A DNA stretch of 64,000 nt from an uncultured Bacteroidota bacterium (GCA_902793295.1 CADBDA010000014.1:1-64000); one strand, 5' to 3'. Counted from the first letter of the stretch, positions 24,420 to 34,051 are shown. Translations and numbers: made by a program. The notes: generated from the sequence alone by a model not told the origin.

Positions 24420-25490
24420 TTATTTACCTGCTTTGCATATGGCCATGATGGTGTTCTCTGCCAAACGGTCGAAAGCTTCGCTCTCAGGTGTCGGTTTGTC
24501 GCTCCATAGTGCAACAGGTTTGCCGTTGTCGCCACTTTCTGCGATGGACTGTACAAGTGGTATTTCGCCCAGCATGGGAATTCCCATTTCTTTCGAAAGC
24601 TTCAGACAGCCTTCTTTTCCGAATATGTAGTATTTGTTGTTTGGAAGTTCGGCGGGGGTGAAATAGGCCATGTTTTCGACAAATCCTAATACGGGGATGT
24701 TGATGTTGGGGTTCTGGAACATCTCTACGCCGCGTACCACGTCGGCAAGGGCCACTTGTTGAGGGGTGCTGACAATGATGGCTCCACTGACGGGTAGGGT
24801 CTGGGCTATGGTCAGCTGGATGTCGCCTGTTCCGGGAGGCATGTCGACCACCAAATAGTCAATCTCGTCCCACCAAGTTTCGGTGAGTAACTGTTTCAGT
24901 GCGCCGCTGGCCATGGGACCGCGCCAAACCATTGCCTTGTCGGGATCGACCAAAAAACCGATCGACATCAGTTTGACGTTGTATTTGAAGATGGGCGTCA
25001 TGTATGTCTTGCCGTTGTGATTCTCTCCGTAGATATCGTGGTCGGTGATGTCGAACATGATGGGAATTGAGGGTCCATAGACATCGGCGTCAATCAGTCC
25101 TACCTTGGCCCCTGTTTTGGCAAGGGCTACTGCCAGGTTGACGGCTACCGTGGATTTTCCCACACCTCCTTTGCCGGAGGCTACCAGAATGGTGTGTTTG
25201 ATGTTGGGAAACTGTTCCTCGGGTTTGGGCTGGCTCATCTGTCTCGAAGTGAGGTTGACGGTAACGTTGGCGTTGCGATCAACATATTCGTGGATGGCGT
25301 TGATGCAATCTTCCTTCATCTTTGACTTCATGGGGCATGCTGGTGTGGTGAGCACCAGGTCAAAGGAGACTTCATCACCGTTGATGGCTATATTTTCAAT
25401 CATACCCAATTGGGTCAGGCTCTGTCCGAGGTCGGGGTCCTCGACGTGCGACAGGGCCATTTCAATCATAGTTTTTGTTATCGAGCTCAT
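24420..25490 (-). CDS. mrp: Mrp/ApbC-family P-loop Fe-S carrier ATPase
   Basis: A 356-aa protein: an N-terminal MIP18/DUF59 domain (VEDPDLGQSLTQLGMIENI..., about 1-85, with TTPACPMK) and a C-terminal MinD/Mrp ATPase domain with the deviant Walker A ASGKGGVGKSTVAVNLA, YLVVDMPPGTGDIQLT, and GFVENMAYFTP. The family loads Fe-S clusters on apoproteins. The C-terminal CxxC seen in many Mrp proteins is not visible here (MAYFTPAELPNNKYYIFGKEGC), a form I recall as common in Bacteroidales. Head gene of the nifU/adenosyltransferase cluster. Confidence 0.93.
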   Translation of the reverse strand: MSSITKTMIEMALSHVEDPDLGQSLTQLGMIENIAINGDEVSFDLVLTTPACPMKSKMKEDCINAIHEYVDRNANVTVNLTSRQMSQPKPEEQFPNIKHTILVASGKGGVGKSTVAVNLAVALAKTGAKVGLIDADVYGPSIPIMFDITDHDIYGENHNGKTYMTPIFKYNVKLMSIGFLVDPDKAMVWRGPMASGALKQLLTETWWDEIDYLVVDMPPGTGDIQLTIAQTLPVSGAIIVSTPQQVALADVVRGVEMFQNPNINIPVLGFVENMAYFTPAELPNNKYYIFGKEGCLKLSKEMGIPMLGEIPLVQSIAESGDNGKPVALWSDKPTPESEAFDRLAENTIMAICKAGK

Positions 25491-25535
25491 ATTGTGTGTG
25501 GATAATAGTCTTTGTTCTTGCTAAACGATGTGCTG

Positions 25536-25556
25536 CTCCATTTATTGTAAATGGAG
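25536..25556. terminator. Stem-loop between the Nudix gene end and mrp start
   Basis: CTCCATTTA (25536-25544) and TAAATGGAG (25548-25556) form a 9-bp perfect stem with a TTG gap, so the effective loop includes opened A-T pairs. No clean T-run on either side. Terminator of the ctp-tlpA-nudix transcript or part of the mrp leader. Confidence 0.45.
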
Positions 25557-25601
25557 GTTAAAAATAATGTCGATTTTTGGAATTGGTTTTGAAATAGGGT
25601 G

Positions 25602-26060
25602 TTATAGGCTTCTTTTCGTGGCGTCGCTGTCGAGGACTTTGCGCAGCACCTCGTCGTGGTCGAATGCAAGCGGGGGCAGCTGGCCGATGTTGAACCAACG
25701 GGCTTCGGCGGCATCGTCTCCGCCTTGTGGCCGGACCTTGTCGGGGTCGGTTCGGGCGGTGAATATCACACTGACGGTGCGCCCTCGAGGGTCTCTGCCT
25801 TCGCGCGACGCGACATGCACCATTCGTAACGCAATGCCGGTGATTCCGGTTTCTTCTTCCAATTCGCGTGCGGCTGTGTGCTCTATGTCACGATCTGTCA
25901 TGTCAAAGAATCCGCCGGGAAAAGCCCAGCAGTCCTTGTAGGGGTCGTTACCGCGTCTGATAAGGAGTACGGCAGTGGCGTCGCTGTTTAAGAGGACAAT
26001 GTCGGCAGTCAACGCCGGTCGGGGGTAGTCGTAACAATACTTCAATGGTCTATTCTCCAA
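25602..26060 (-). CDS. Nudix hydrolase
   Basis: A 152-aa protein with a Nudix box: AFPGGFFDMTDRDIEHTAARELEEETGI. The RELEEETG catalytic helix is standard. The residue spacing before it is one longer than the GX5EX7RE consensus, so the first Glu of the motif is not in its usual place. Family members hydrolyse nucleoside diphosphates linked to other groups, e.g. ADP-ribose or oxidised nucleotides. The specific substrate is unknown. The start overlaps the TlpA-like gene by 11 nt, implying coupled translation. Confidence 0.9.
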   Translation of the reverse strand: MENRPLKYCYDYPRPALTADIVLLNSDATAVLLIRRGNDPYKDCWAFPGGFFDMTDRDIEHTAARELEEETGITGIALRMVHVASREGRDPRGRTVSVIFTARTDPDKVRPQGGDDAAEARWFNIGQLPPLAFDHDEVLRKVLDSDATKRSL

Positions 26061-27171
26061 ATATTTCTTTCAGTTTGAATTCCAGTTCTTTTCCACGAAG
26101 GTTTTTGGCTATGATGCGACCTTCGCGATCGACCAGCACGGTGGAGGGTACCGAGGTGATGCCGTATGCGGCACCGCCTGTCGAAGTCCATCCGTTTAGG
26201 TCGCTGACATGGTTTTCCCATACCAGTCCGTCGTTCTTGATGGCATTGGTCCAGTCGTTGCGGTTCTTGTCCAGCGATACGCTGAAGATCTCAAAGCCTT
26301 TGTCGTGGTAGCGATGATAGAGCTTCACCACGTTTGGGTTCTCCATGCGACATGGACGGCACCAGCTGGCCCAAAAGTCGATCATGACGACCTTGCCTCG
26401 AAGGTCGCTGAGTTTGCGGATGTTGCCGTCGGGGTCTTTCATGGCAATCTCAGGAGCCATCCTGCCGGCTCCCAAATGACTTTTCACTTTGCTGTCAACG
26501 TATTTCACAAACTGGTTGTCGCCGCGGGTTTTGCTTAGTTTCTGGTCAATGGTCTCGTAGACTTCGTAATAGGTGTCAATATCATCGTCGAAGTAGGTGA
26601 CTAGAAATGCGCTCATCAGCAAATCGGCATTTTCTACCAGCAATTCCCGTATGGCTTTTTTTTGCAAAGCCTGTAGCTGCATAAACTGCTCGCTGAGTTC
26701 CTGTTGGCGGACAGGGTTGCCTTCGCTGTTGCGATATTCTTTGTCGAGCGACTCTGCTTTCCGGGTGAATTGGCACAGTTGTTGGTTGAATGATTGATAG
26801 AGTTTCATATCCTTGGAACCTTCTGCGGATGTCAGCTCCAGAAATCCTGTGGAATCGTCGGTCTGCATAGTCAGCTTCACGCGGTCTTTGGGGTGTAGCA
26901 TCAGGTGGATGGCCTGTTGCCGGTTGCCGGGGATGGTAAGCAGATACATGGTAGGCTCGGTTAGCGACAGGTTGAACTGGAACTGCCCCTTGTCTGAGAT
27001 GGTAAGATTTTCAACAGGTTCCACTTTGTTGCCGTTTACTTTGCTGAGTGTCAGCTCTTTTTTGTTGCTGCCGTTGGATTGGAGAAAGGTCCCCTGTACA
27101 TGGACATTTTGTGCTTGGAGCGCTCCATAGGAGACTATGACCAGAAGCAGCAGGTTTATGATTTTTTTCAT
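26050..27171 (-). CDS. TlpA/ResA-type thioredoxin with N-terminal DUF4369 domain
   Basis: A 373-aa periplasmic thiol-disulfide protein. A signal peptide (1-20, ending GALQA-Q) leads to a DUF4369 beta domain (VHVQGTFLQSNGSNKKELTLSKVNG...), a helical linker, and a C-terminal thioredoxin fold (about 230-373) with the active site WASWCRPCRMENP and the cis-Pro SVPSTVLVD. In Bacteroidota this architecture is common, often linked to oxidative stress or envelope remodelling. It lies 15 nt after the S41 protease gene and overlaps the Nudix gene by 11 nt. Confidence 0.92.
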   Translation of the reverse strand: MKKIINLLLLVIVSYGALQAQNVHVQGTFLQSNGSNKKELTLSKVNGNKVEPVENLTISDKGQFQFNLSLTEPTMYLLTIPGNRQQAIHLMLHPKDRVKLTMQTDDSTGFLELTSAEGSKDMKLYQSFNQQLCQFTRKAESLDKEYRNSEGNPVRQQELSEQFMQLQALQKKAIRELLVENADLLMSAFLVTYFDDDIDTYYEVYETIDQKLSKTRGDNQFVKYVDSKVKSHLGAGRMAPEIAMKDPDGNIRKLSDLRGKVVMIDFWASWCRPCRMENPNVVKLYHRYHDKGFEIFSVSLDKNRNDWTNAIKNDGLVWENHVSDLNGWTSTGGAAYGITSVPSTVLVDREGRIIAKNLRGKELEFKLKEIFGE

Positions 27172-27186
27172 GATAGATATTTTTTC

Positions 27187-28806
27187 TTAGCGTTTTTTGA
27201 AAAGCGTAAGGGCTTCTTGCAGTTCGGGGTCGCTCCACAACATCACGGCTTGGAATGTGGGCGTGCCATAGAGCATGTCGCCGATTTCTGCTTTGATGCG
27301 CGATAGTATCTCTTTCCTGTATTTCTTGATGGAATTGTTGTTGCGGACAAGTCCTTTGTTTGCAGCTTGGTCGAAGACATCTTCGAGCATGTCGTTGCTG
27401 ACAGTGTAATGGGCGATGAAATCTTCAGCATCCGGGTGCTGTTTCTTGATTTCGCGACCTTTGCGCGATACGAAGTCGAACACGTATTCGCTTATGATTC
27501 CTTTGGTGACCAGTTGGTTGTAGTAAACAATCAGCGTGTCGCTCTTGTATGAGATGATGTGGTCGGGGTAGATGCCTCCTCCTCCGTATACGGTGCGCCC
27601 CTTGGTTGTGTGGTAGGGGGTGGAGTCGGTTATCTGTGCAAGGAGGCTGTCGTTGGCGTATCCGTTGATGATTTGTTGGATGAAGTCTTCGTAGTACTCG
27701 TCGCTTCCATTGCTGTAGGGACGTTGGATGCAGCGGCCTGAGGGGGTGTAGTAACGTGCTATGGTGAGCAGGATGGCAGAATTGTCGGGTAGGCGGAATT
27801 GCTGCTGTACCAATCCTTTGCCGAAAGAACGACGTCCGGCGATGATGCCGCGGTCATTGTCTTGCATGGCCCCAGCAACAATCTCGCTGGCGGAGGCTGT
27901 GTATTCGTTGATCAACACAACAAGATCTCCCTTGCCGAAGAGGCCTCCTGGTTTGGATCGTTCTTCCTGCCTGGGTTGGTGGGCGCCTTCGGTGTAGACA
28001 ATCATTTCGCGTCCGGGCAGCAGGTCGTCACATATCTTGGTGGCGGCGCTCATCAGTCCGCCTCCGTTGTCGCGCAGGTCCAGAACGAGCCGTTCCATGC
28101 CTTTCTTTTTTAACTCGGTTAGTGCTTGACGAAATTCGCTGTAGGTGGTCTCGCCAAATCGGGAAAGGTGTATGTATCCTGTCCGCTGGTCAATCATGCC
28201 GCTATAGGAAAGGCTTGGGGTTTCAATCACGTTGCGTACCACTTTGACAAAACGGGTGCCGTTCTCGGAAAGACGCTTGATTTTGATGTCGGCCACGCTC
28301 TTTCGGGGTCCGCGCAGTTTCTTCACCACATCTTCCACTTTCATTTTTACGCCCGATACGGCTTCGCCGTTGACGGAAAGAATGTAGTCCCCGGGTTCCA
28401 TACCGGCCTTCTCGGCAGGTCCCCCGGCTATGATTTGGGCTGCACGTATGGTGTCGTTAATCATGCGCAGCACGATGCCGACGCCCTCAAAGTTGCCGCG
28501 TAACGATTCCATCTCGGCGGTGAGGTCCTTCGGTGTGAGATAGGTGCTGTGAGGGTCAAGTGCGGATAGGAGAGATGCATAGATGCGGTCTGATAGGGAG
28601 TCGTTCTCGATATCATCAACATAGTTGTTGGCAATGATATTCCATAGTATGTTTGTTTTCTCGCCGGTGCTGCCGGAATAGAGCGTCGAGCTTGCCGAGG
28701 TGTTTTTCTTTGAACGCAATGTGACGGATGCTCCCCAGTAAGCTCCGACAATCAGCGCCAGGATGATTAGGAGGATGACAATAGGTGTTTTTATCTGCTT
28801 ATTCAT
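27187..28806 (-). CDS. S41-family C-terminal processing protease
   Basis: A 539-aa membrane-anchored protease: one N-terminal membrane segment (about 8-27), a PDZ domain near 85-180 (VGIVLRMINDTIRAAQIIAGGPAEKAGMEPGDYILSVNGE), and the S41 catalytic domain with RDNGGG, then EYTASASEIVAGAMQDNDRG (catalytic Ser in SASE) and RRSFGKGLVQ (Lys of the Ser-Lys dyad). Tail-specific proteases of this class cut unfolded or tagged envelope proteins. First gene of a run with the TlpA-like and Nudix genes. The promoter is not recognised. Confidence 0.94.
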   Translation of the reverse strand: MNKQIKTPIVILLIILALIVGAYWGASVTLRSKKNTSASSTLYSGSTGEKTNILWNIIANNYVDDIENDSLSDRIYASLLSALDPHSTYLTPKDLTAEMESLRGNFEGVGIVLRMINDTIRAAQIIAGGPAEKAGMEPGDYILSVNGEAVSGVKMKVEDVVKKLRGPRKSVADIKIKRLSENGTRFVKVVRNVIETPSLSYSGMIDQRTGYIHLSRFGETTYSEFRQALTELKKKGMERLVLDLRDNGGGLMSAATKICDDLLPGREMIVYTEGAHQPRQEERSKPGGLFGKGDLVVLINEYTASASEIVAGAMQDNDRGIIAGRRSFGKGLVQQQFRLPDNSAILLTIARYYTPSGRCIQRPYSNGSDEYYEDFIQQIINGYANDSLLAQITDSTPYHTTKGRTVYGGGGIYPDHIISYKSDTLIVYYNQLVTKGIISEYVFDFVSRKGREIKKQHPDAEDFIAHYTVSNDMLEDVFDQAANKGLVRNNNSIKKYRKEILSRIKAEIGDMLYGTPTFQAVMLWSDPELQEALTLFKKR

Positions 28807-29178
28807 GATGAGTTACTTGGAGTGGTGCCATGCGCGGGACATGTATTATGCCAAAAACGGCAATGTGTTTTTTTTATTGTTTGTTATGTAAAAATCTGAC
28901 AGGAATCGGGTTTCGCTACAGTCGTATCCAGTTCCCTTAAGGATCCCATCCAAATCCCTTATGGCTCCCACGAAACGCATGCCGAAAAAAACTTTTCAAC
29001 ATCTGTTGATAAAATCCGTCCGATTTTCTGGAAAGCAGGAGAAAAAACAACTGAAAAATACCTTTATAAAGCCCTTGGAAATAGGGTGAAAAAATATTTT
29101 AACACAGTTGTATCTTATTGGAAAATAATGTCCCCAAAAGATTTTAACTTTTTTTAAGAAGATTAGGAATAAGAACAT
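28807..29178. other. Long intergenic region between the protease gene and the ribosomal superoperon
   Basis: Divergent region of about 480 nt with no supportable gene. It contains two near-identical 15-nt segments, CCCTTAAGGATCCCA (28934-28948) and CCCTTATGGCTCCCA (28956-28970), 13 of 15 matching, spaced 22 nt start to start. There is also a small CCCT/AGGG hairpin near 29072-29086 and long A/T-rich stretches. I could not find a consensus promoter for the minus-strand protease gene here. Confidence 0.4.
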
Positions 29179-29209
29179 TTTGTCAGTCTTGAAAATGGTT
29201 GTACTTTTG
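29179..29209 (+). promoter_or_regulatory. Promoter of the ribosomal superoperon
   Basis: TTTG (29179-29182), 19 nt, TACTTTTG (29202-29209): a perfect Bacteroidota promoter. Transcription should start near 29216. Confidence 0.85.
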
Positions 29210-29216
29210 CACTCCA

Positions 29217-29243
29217 TTTTATGGGCAGATTGTGCTCATAAAA
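29217..29243 (+). promoter_or_regulatory. 5'-terminal stem-loop of the superoperon transcript
   Basis: TTTTATGGGCA (29217-29227) pairs with TGCTCATAAAA (29233-29243) over 11 bp including one GU, loop GATTG. It lies at the predicted first transcribed bases, 47 nt before rpsL. Not followed by a T-run, so not a terminator; 5'-end protection or a regulatory protein site are options. Confidence 0.6.
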
Positions 29244-29289
29244 CCAAACGGAAAACATTAATTTAGAAATAATAATATTAAAAAGAACA

Positions 29290-29673
29290 ATGCCAACAAT
29301 CCAACAATTAGTTCGCAAAGGACGTCAGAAAATGGAGTACAAGAGCAAGTCTCCTGCATTAGACGCATGTCCGCAACGTCGTGGTGTCTGCACCCGTGTG
29401 TATACCACCACTCCTAAAAAACCTAACTCGGCAATGCGTAAGGTGGCCCGTGTCCGCCTGACCAACCAAAAGGAAGTCAACGCCTATATCCCGGGCGAAG
29501 GCCACAACCTGCAAGAGCACTCCATCGTGATGATCCGTGGCGGTCGTGTGAAAGACCTCCCCGGCGTTCGTTATCATATCATCCGCGGTGCCCTCGATAC
29601 CTCCGGTGTGGACGGTCGTCGTCAGCGTCGTTCCAAATACGGTGCCAAACGTCCGAAACAAGCTGCAAAGTAA
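29290..29673 (+). CDS. rpsL: 30S ribosomal protein S12
   Basis: S12 sits at the decoding centre. The 127-aa product starts [11 protein letters not shown] and contains the classical [12 protein letters not shown] and the loop [31 protein letters not shown], including the streptomycin-site lysines of the PKKPNS and KDLPGV stretches. The wild-type, sensitive-type residues appear intact. First gene of the superoperon, 47 nt after the 5' stem-loop. Confidence 0.99.
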   Translation: MPTIQQLVRKGRQKMEYKSKSPALDACPQRRGVCTRVYTTTPKKPNSAMRKVARVRLTNQKEVNAYIPGEGHNLQEHSIVMIRGGRVKDLPGVRYHIIRGALDTSGVDGRRQRRSKYGAKRPKQAAK

Positions 29674-29707
29674 TTCATTGTTAAAAGTATTTTTAGCTTA
29701 ATAAGAA

Positions 29708-30175
29708 ATGAGAAAAGCAAAACCCAAAAAGAGAATAATCCTTCCGGATCCCAAATATAATGACGTTCTCGTCACAAAGTTCGTCAACAACTTGATGATG
29801 GGCGGCAAGAAGACCATCGCTTACAAAATCTTCTATGAGGCTATCGATGTCGTCGCCGACCGTACCAAGGAAGACGGACTCGAAGTGTGGAAGAAAGCTC
29901 TCGCCAACATCACTCCTTCTGTTGAGGTGAAGAGCCGTCGTATCGGTGGTGCCACTTTCCAGGTGCCTACCGAAATCCGCCCCGAGCGCAAACAGTCCAT
30001 CGGTATGAAGAACCTTATCTCTTTCTCCCGCAAACGCAGCGAAAAGACTATGGCTCTCAAACTCGCCGCTGAAATCCAGGCCGCTTACAAAGAAGAAGGT
30101 GCTGCCTTCAAACGTAAAGAGGATATCCACCGTATGGCTGAGGCTAACAAGGCCTTCTCGCATTTCAGATTCTAA
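29708..30175 (+). CDS. rpsG: 30S ribosomal protein S7
   Basis: A primary 16S rRNA-binding protein organising the 30S head, and in other bacteria the translational repressor of the str operon. The 155-aa product shows the conserved start [39 protein letters not shown] and the C-terminal [20 protein letters not shown]. Gap to rpsL 34 nt; to fusA 71 nt. Confidence 0.99.
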   Translation: MRKAKPKKRIILPDPKYNDVLVTKFVNNLMMGGKKTIAYKIFYEAIDVVADRTKEDGLEVWKKALANITPSVEVKSRRIGGATFQVPTEIRPERKQSIGMKNLISFSRKRSEKTMALKLAAEIQAAYKEEGAAFKRKEDIHRMAEANKAFSHFRF

Positions 30176-30246
30176 TAAAGTATTTGTACTTATTATAATA
30201 TAGTAGTTATTCATTATTTTTTCAAAACTCCCAAAAGTCTTCAAAC

Positions 30247-32340
30247 ATGTCTGACCTTCACTTGACCAGAAATATAGGAATCATGGCGCACATCGATGCT
30301 GGTAAAACAACAACGACGGAGCGTATATTGTTCTATACGGGCAAGAACTATAAGTTGGGCGAGACCCATGAGGGTTCTGCCACGATGGACTGGATGGTGC
30401 AGGAACAGGAACGCGGTATCACCATCACTTCTGCCGCCACCACTGTCTATTGGGATTGGAAGAATAACCACTATAAGTATAACATCATTGACACTCCGGG
30501 TCACGTCGACTTTACCGTCGAGGTGGAACGCTCGCTTCGCGTGTTGGATGGTGCCATCGCTATTTTCTGTGCCGTCGGCGGCGTCGAGCCCCAGTCGGAG
30601 ACAGTGTGGCGTCAGGCCGACAAATACAAAGTGCCGCGTATCGCATTCGTCAATAAGATGGACCGCGCCGGTGCCGATTTCTTCGCCGTCGTCAATCAGA
30701 TTAAAGAACGTCTCGGAGCTAATCCTATTCCTATCGAAATCCCTATCGGTCAGGAAGATCTCTACAAGGGCGTTGTCAATCTGATTACCAACAAGGCACT
30801 GATTTGGGATGAGGCTTCCAATGGAAGCAAATTCTATGAGGTGCCTATGCCGGAAGATCTGAAAGATGTTGTGGCTGAGTACCGTCAGAAGTTGATTGAA
30901 GGTGTGGCTGAGGAAAACGAGGAACTGATGATGAAGTTCTTCGACGACCCTGACTCCATCACTGAGGATGAGATTATTGCTGAAATCCGCAAGGCTACTC
31001 TTGCAATGAAAATCACCCCGGTCATGTGCGGTTCCGCCTTCAAGAACAAAGGCGTCCAGTCGTTGCTCGATGCTGTTGCCGCTTTCCTGCCGTCACCTCT
31101 CGATATGAACGACGTGGAGGGTATCAACCCGAAAACTGGAAAAGAGGAGACTCGCAAGATCGACGTCAAAGCTCCTTTCGCTGCTTTGGCTTTCAAAATC
31201 GCTACCGACCCCTATGTCGGCCGCCTGTGTTTCTTCCGCGTCTATTCGGGCTCGCTCGAATCGGGTTCGTATGTGTACAATGCCAACACTGGTAAGAAGG
31301 AACGCATCTCCCGTATCATGCAGATGCATTCCAACAAACAGAACCCTCTCGACCGTATCGAGGCTGGCGATATTGGAGCTGCTGTGGGATTTAAGGATAT
31401 CAAAACGGGTCACACCTTGTGTGAAGAACAACATCCGATTATTCTTGAATCCATGAAGTTCCCCGAACCGGTTATCAGCATTGCCGTCGAACCGCTCACG
31501 CAAGGCGACATGGACAAGCTGACCAATGCCTTGATGAAACTGGCTGAAGAGGATCCGACTTTCCGCGTGAAGACGGACGAAATCTCCGGACAGACCATCA
31601 TCAGCGGTATGGGCGAACTCCATCTCGATATTATCCTTGACCGTCTGCGTCGCGAATTCAATGTCGAGGTCAACCAAGGTCGTCCTGAAGTGGCTTACAA
31701 AGAGGCTATCACCAAGACTGTCCAGCATCACGAAATCTATAAGAAACAGACTGGTGGCAAGGGTAAGTTTGCAGACATACTCTTCGAAATTGGTCCTGCT
31801 GACGACGATGTCAAAGGTCTGCAGTTTGTCAATGAGGTTAAGGGTGGCAACATCCCCAAAGAGTACATCCCCGCTATTGAGAAGGGCTTCAAGGAGGCTA
31901 TGCTCAATGGTGTTCTTGCCGGTTATCCTTTGGATAGCATGAAAGTCCGTATCATTGATGGTTCATTCCATCCGGTCGATTCGGATCAGCTCTCGTTTGA
32001 GGTCTGTTCCAAAATCGGATTCAAGAATGCTTGCAAAAAGGCCGGTGCAGTGCTGCTTGAACCTATCATGAAGTTGGAGGTGCTCACCCCTGACGCTTAT
32101 GTGGGCGATGTTACAGGAGACCTCAATCGTCGCCGCGGCATGCTCGAAAACATTTCTGCCAAGGTCGGCGTACAGGCTATTCATGCCAAAGTGCCTCTGG
32201 AACAGATGTTCGGCTATGTCACGTCGCTTCGTACTATCACTTCCGGCCGTGCCAACTCGACTATGGAGTTCTCGCACTATGCCGAGGTTACGAAGGAACA
32301 ACAGGACGCAATACTCAAAAGCAAATACAATTATTCATAA
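30247..32340 (+). CDS. fusA: Elongation factor G
   Basis: The translocase GTPase. 697 aa, the normal length. G1 [16 protein letters not shown]2/G3 region with [22 protein letters not shown]4 [10 protein letters not shown]. Domains II-V follow, with [14 protein letters not shown] in domain III and [23 protein letters not shown] in domain IV. It stands between rpsG and rpsJ; tuf is missing from this place, as is usual in Bacteroidota. The strict str-type context makes it the main translational EF-G rather than a recycling paralogue. Confidence 0.98.
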   Translation: MSDLHLTRNIGIMAHIDAGKTTTTERILFYTGKNYKLGETHEGSATMDWMVQEQERGITITSAATTVYWDWKNNHYKYNIIDTPGHVDFTVEVERSLRVLDGAIAIFCAVGGVEPQSETVWRQADKYKVPRIAFVNKMDRAGADFFAVVNQIKERLGANPIPIEIPIGQEDLYKGVVNLITNKALIWDEASNGSKFYEVPMPEDLKDVVAEYRQKLIEGVAEENEELMMKFFDDPDSITEDEIIAEIRKATLAMKITPVMCGSAFKNKGVQSLLDAVAAFLPSPLDMNDVEGINPKTGKEETRKIDVKAPFAALAFKIATDPYVGRLCFFRVYSGSLESGSYVYNANTGKKERISRIMQMHSNKQNPLDRIEAGDIGAAVGFKDIKTGHTLCEEQHPIILESMKFPEPVISIAVEPLTQGDMDKLTNALMKLAEEDPTFRVKTDEISGQTIISGMGELHLDIILDRLRREFNVEVNQGRPEVAYKEAITKTVQHHEIYKKQTGGKGKFADILFEIGPADDDVKGLQFVNEVKGGNIPKEYIPAIEKGFKEAMLNGVLAGYPLDSMKVRIIDGSFHPVDSDQLSFEVCSKIGFKNACKKAGAVLLEPIMKLEVLTPDAYVGDVTGDLNRRRGMLENISAKVGVQAIHAKVPLEQMFGYVTSLRTITSGRANSTMEFSHYAEVTKEQQDAILKSKYNYS

Positions 32341-32363
32341 ATAGATCTCTAAACAATAAAACC

Positions 32364-32672
32364 GTGAGTCAAAGAATCAGAATCAAACTCAAATCTTACG
32401 ATCACAACCTCGTCGACAAATCGGCTGAGAAGATCGTAAAGACCGTCAAAATGACGGGTGCAGTGGTCAATGGCCCCATTCCGCTGCCGACAAACAAAAA
32501 GATTTTTACTGTCAACCGCTCCACTTTTGTGAACAAAAAGTCGCGTGAACAGTTCGAATTGAGCTCCTACAAACGTCTGATGGACATCGAGATCAACGAT
32601 CGTACGAAGACTATCGACGCTCTCATGAAGCTCGAACTCCCCAGTGGTGTCGAAGTAGAAATCAAAGTGTGA
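32364..32672 (+). CDS. rpsJ: 30S ribosomal protein S10
   Basis: 102 aa from a GTG start ([24 protein letters not shown]). Contains [29 protein letters not shown] and the terminal [15 protein letters not shown]10 is a 30S head protein; with NusB it also acts in transcription antitermination. First gene of the S10 set, 23 nt after fusA; a 90-nt structured gap follows. Confidence 0.98.
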   Translation: MSQRIRIKLKSYDHNLVDKSAEKIVKTVKMTGAVVNGPIPLPTNKKIFTVNRSTFVNKKSREQFELSSYKRLMDIEINDRTKTIDALMKLELPSGVEVEIKV

Positions 32673-32679
32673 AATTAAC

Positions 32680-32728
32680 TCAGCCAATGCACAACCCACA
32701 CTCCCAAGGTGTGGCCAAAGTAAGCTGA
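32680..32728 (+). promoter_or_regulatory. Stem-loop in the rpsJ-rplC gap
   Basis: CCACAC (32696-32701) pairs with GTGTGG (32709-32714), loop TCCCAAG. An outer pair TCAGC (32680-32684)/GCTGA (32724-32728) could enclose it. The element ends 34 nt before rplC. Candidate ribosomal-protein binding site or RNA-processing signal. Confidence 0.45.
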
Positions 32729-32762
32729 TAACTAACAACAAACTAATCCATCAAAAAAAGAA

Positions 32763-33392
32763 ATGTCAGGATTATTAGGTAAAAAAATTGGAATGACCAG
32801 TCTTTTTGATGCCGACGGTAAGCAAATACCGTGCACAGTGATTGAAGCTGGTCCTTGTGTCGTTACACAAGTGAAGTCTGTCGAGAAAGACGGCTATGAT
32901 GCCATTCAGTTGGCTTTTGGCGAGAAGAAAGAGTCTCATACCACCAAGCCGATGAAAGGCCATTTTGCAAAAGCAGGTACCACCCCGAAACGCTATTTGG
33001 CTGAATTCACCCGTTTCGAGGAAGGCCATAAGAAAAAATACGGCGAAGTTTTGACAGTTGAAGTCTTCCAGGAAGGCGAATTCGTCGATGTCGTTGGAAC
33101 CTCCAAAGGTAAGGGTTTCCAGGGCGTCGTTAAAAGACACGGTTTCGGCGGTGTTGGAGATCTCACTCACGGTCAGCATGACCGCCTCCGCGCTCCTGGT
33201 TCGATTGGCGCTTCGTCATACCCCTCGCGTATCTTCAAGGGCATGCGTATGGCCGGCCAGACTGGCAACCATCGCGTGAAGATCCAAAACCTTCAGGTTG
33301 TCAAGATTATCCCTGAGAAGAATTTAATGATTGTTAAAGGTTCTGTACCGGGACCCAAAGGTTCAATTTTAAAAATGGAAAGATGGAGTTAA
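32763..33392 (+). CDS. rplC: 50S ribosomal protein L3
   Basis: A 209-aa protein that binds the 3' domain of 23S rRNA near the peptidyl-transferase centre. [31 protein letters not shown] at the start, then [15 protein letters not shown], and the conserved loop [32 protein letters not shown]. The gene overlaps rplD by 10 nt, a tight coupling of two early-assembly proteins. Confidence 0.99.
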   Translation: MSGLLGKKIGMTSLFDADGKQIPCTVIEAGPCVVTQVKSVEKDGYDAIQLAFGEKKESHTTKPMKGHFAKAGTTPKRYLAEFTRFEEGHKKKYGEVLTVEVFQEGEFVDVVGTSKGKGFQGVVKRHGFGGVGDLTHGQHDRLRAPGSIGASSYPSRIFKGMRMAGQTGNHRVKIQNLQVVKIIPEKNLMIVKGSVPGPKGSILKMERWS

Positions 33393-34015
33393 AAGTTTAT
33401 AACATCAACGGAAGCGAAACCGGTAGAACCATCACCCTTGACGATTCTATCTTCGCAATTCAACCCAACGACCACGCAATCTACCTCGACTGCAAACAGT
33501 ATTTGGCAGATCAGCGTCAGGGTACCCACAAGAGCAAAGAACGTTCGGAAATCGCTCATAGCACACGCAAATTGAAACGCCAGAAAGGCACTGGTGGCGC
33601 TCGCTCGGGCGATATCAAGAGCCCCGTGTTTGTCGGTGGCGGCCGTATCTTCGGACCCAAACCTCGCGATTACCGCTTCAAACTGAACGTCAAGGTCAAA
33701 CGTCTTGCCCGTCGTTCCGCTCTCAGCTACAAGGTGGCTGACAACGCTATGACCGTCGTCGAGAATTTCACATTCGATGCTCCCAAGACCAAATCGATGA
33801 TCGCTGTTCTGGATAAGCTTAATGTGAATGACAAAAAATCACTTTTTGTGATTGAAAATCAAAATAATTTCGTATCTTTGTCTGCTCGTAACCTGAAGAA
33901 TGTGAAGGTTGTAAACGCATGTCAGTTAAATACTTATGATATCGTTAACGCCTCCAATATCGTCATTTCTGAGGGTTCAATTAGCGAAATTGTCCGCGTT
34001 TTGGCAACGAAATAA
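33383..34015 (+). CDS. rplD: 50S ribosomal protein L4
   Basis: 210 aa. The extended loop [36 protein letters not shown] lies in the exit tunnel wall. N- and C-terminal globular parts look normal. In gammaproteobacteria L4 represses the S10 operon by binding its leader, so it is the natural candidate ligand for the stem-loops nearby. An AT-rich island with a hairpin (33837-33853) and a TATCTTTG box (33873-33880) lies inside the 3' third of this gene. Confidence 0.98.
   Translation: MELKVYNINGSETGRTITLDDSIFAIQPNDHAIYLDCKQYLADQRQGTHKSKERSEIAHSTRKLKRQKGTGGARSGDIKSPVFVGGGRIFGPKPRDYRFKLNVKVKRLARRSALSYKVADNAMTVVENFTFDAPKTKSMIAVLDKLNVNDKKSLFVIENQNNFVSLSARNLKNVKVVNACQLNTYDIVNASNIVISEGSISEIVRVLATK
33873..33880 (+). 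promoter_or_regulatory. Possible internal promoter box in rplD
   Basis: TATCTTTG fits the -7 consensus and follows a small hairpin (AATCAC 33837-33842 with GTGATT 33848-33853). A TTTG at 33844-33848 is farther than the usual 19-20 nt. It could be chance within an AT-rich coding stretch. Confidence 0.25.
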
Positions 34016-34051
34016 ACGGTGTATTGAAACAGTTTAAGAATTTTTAACACG

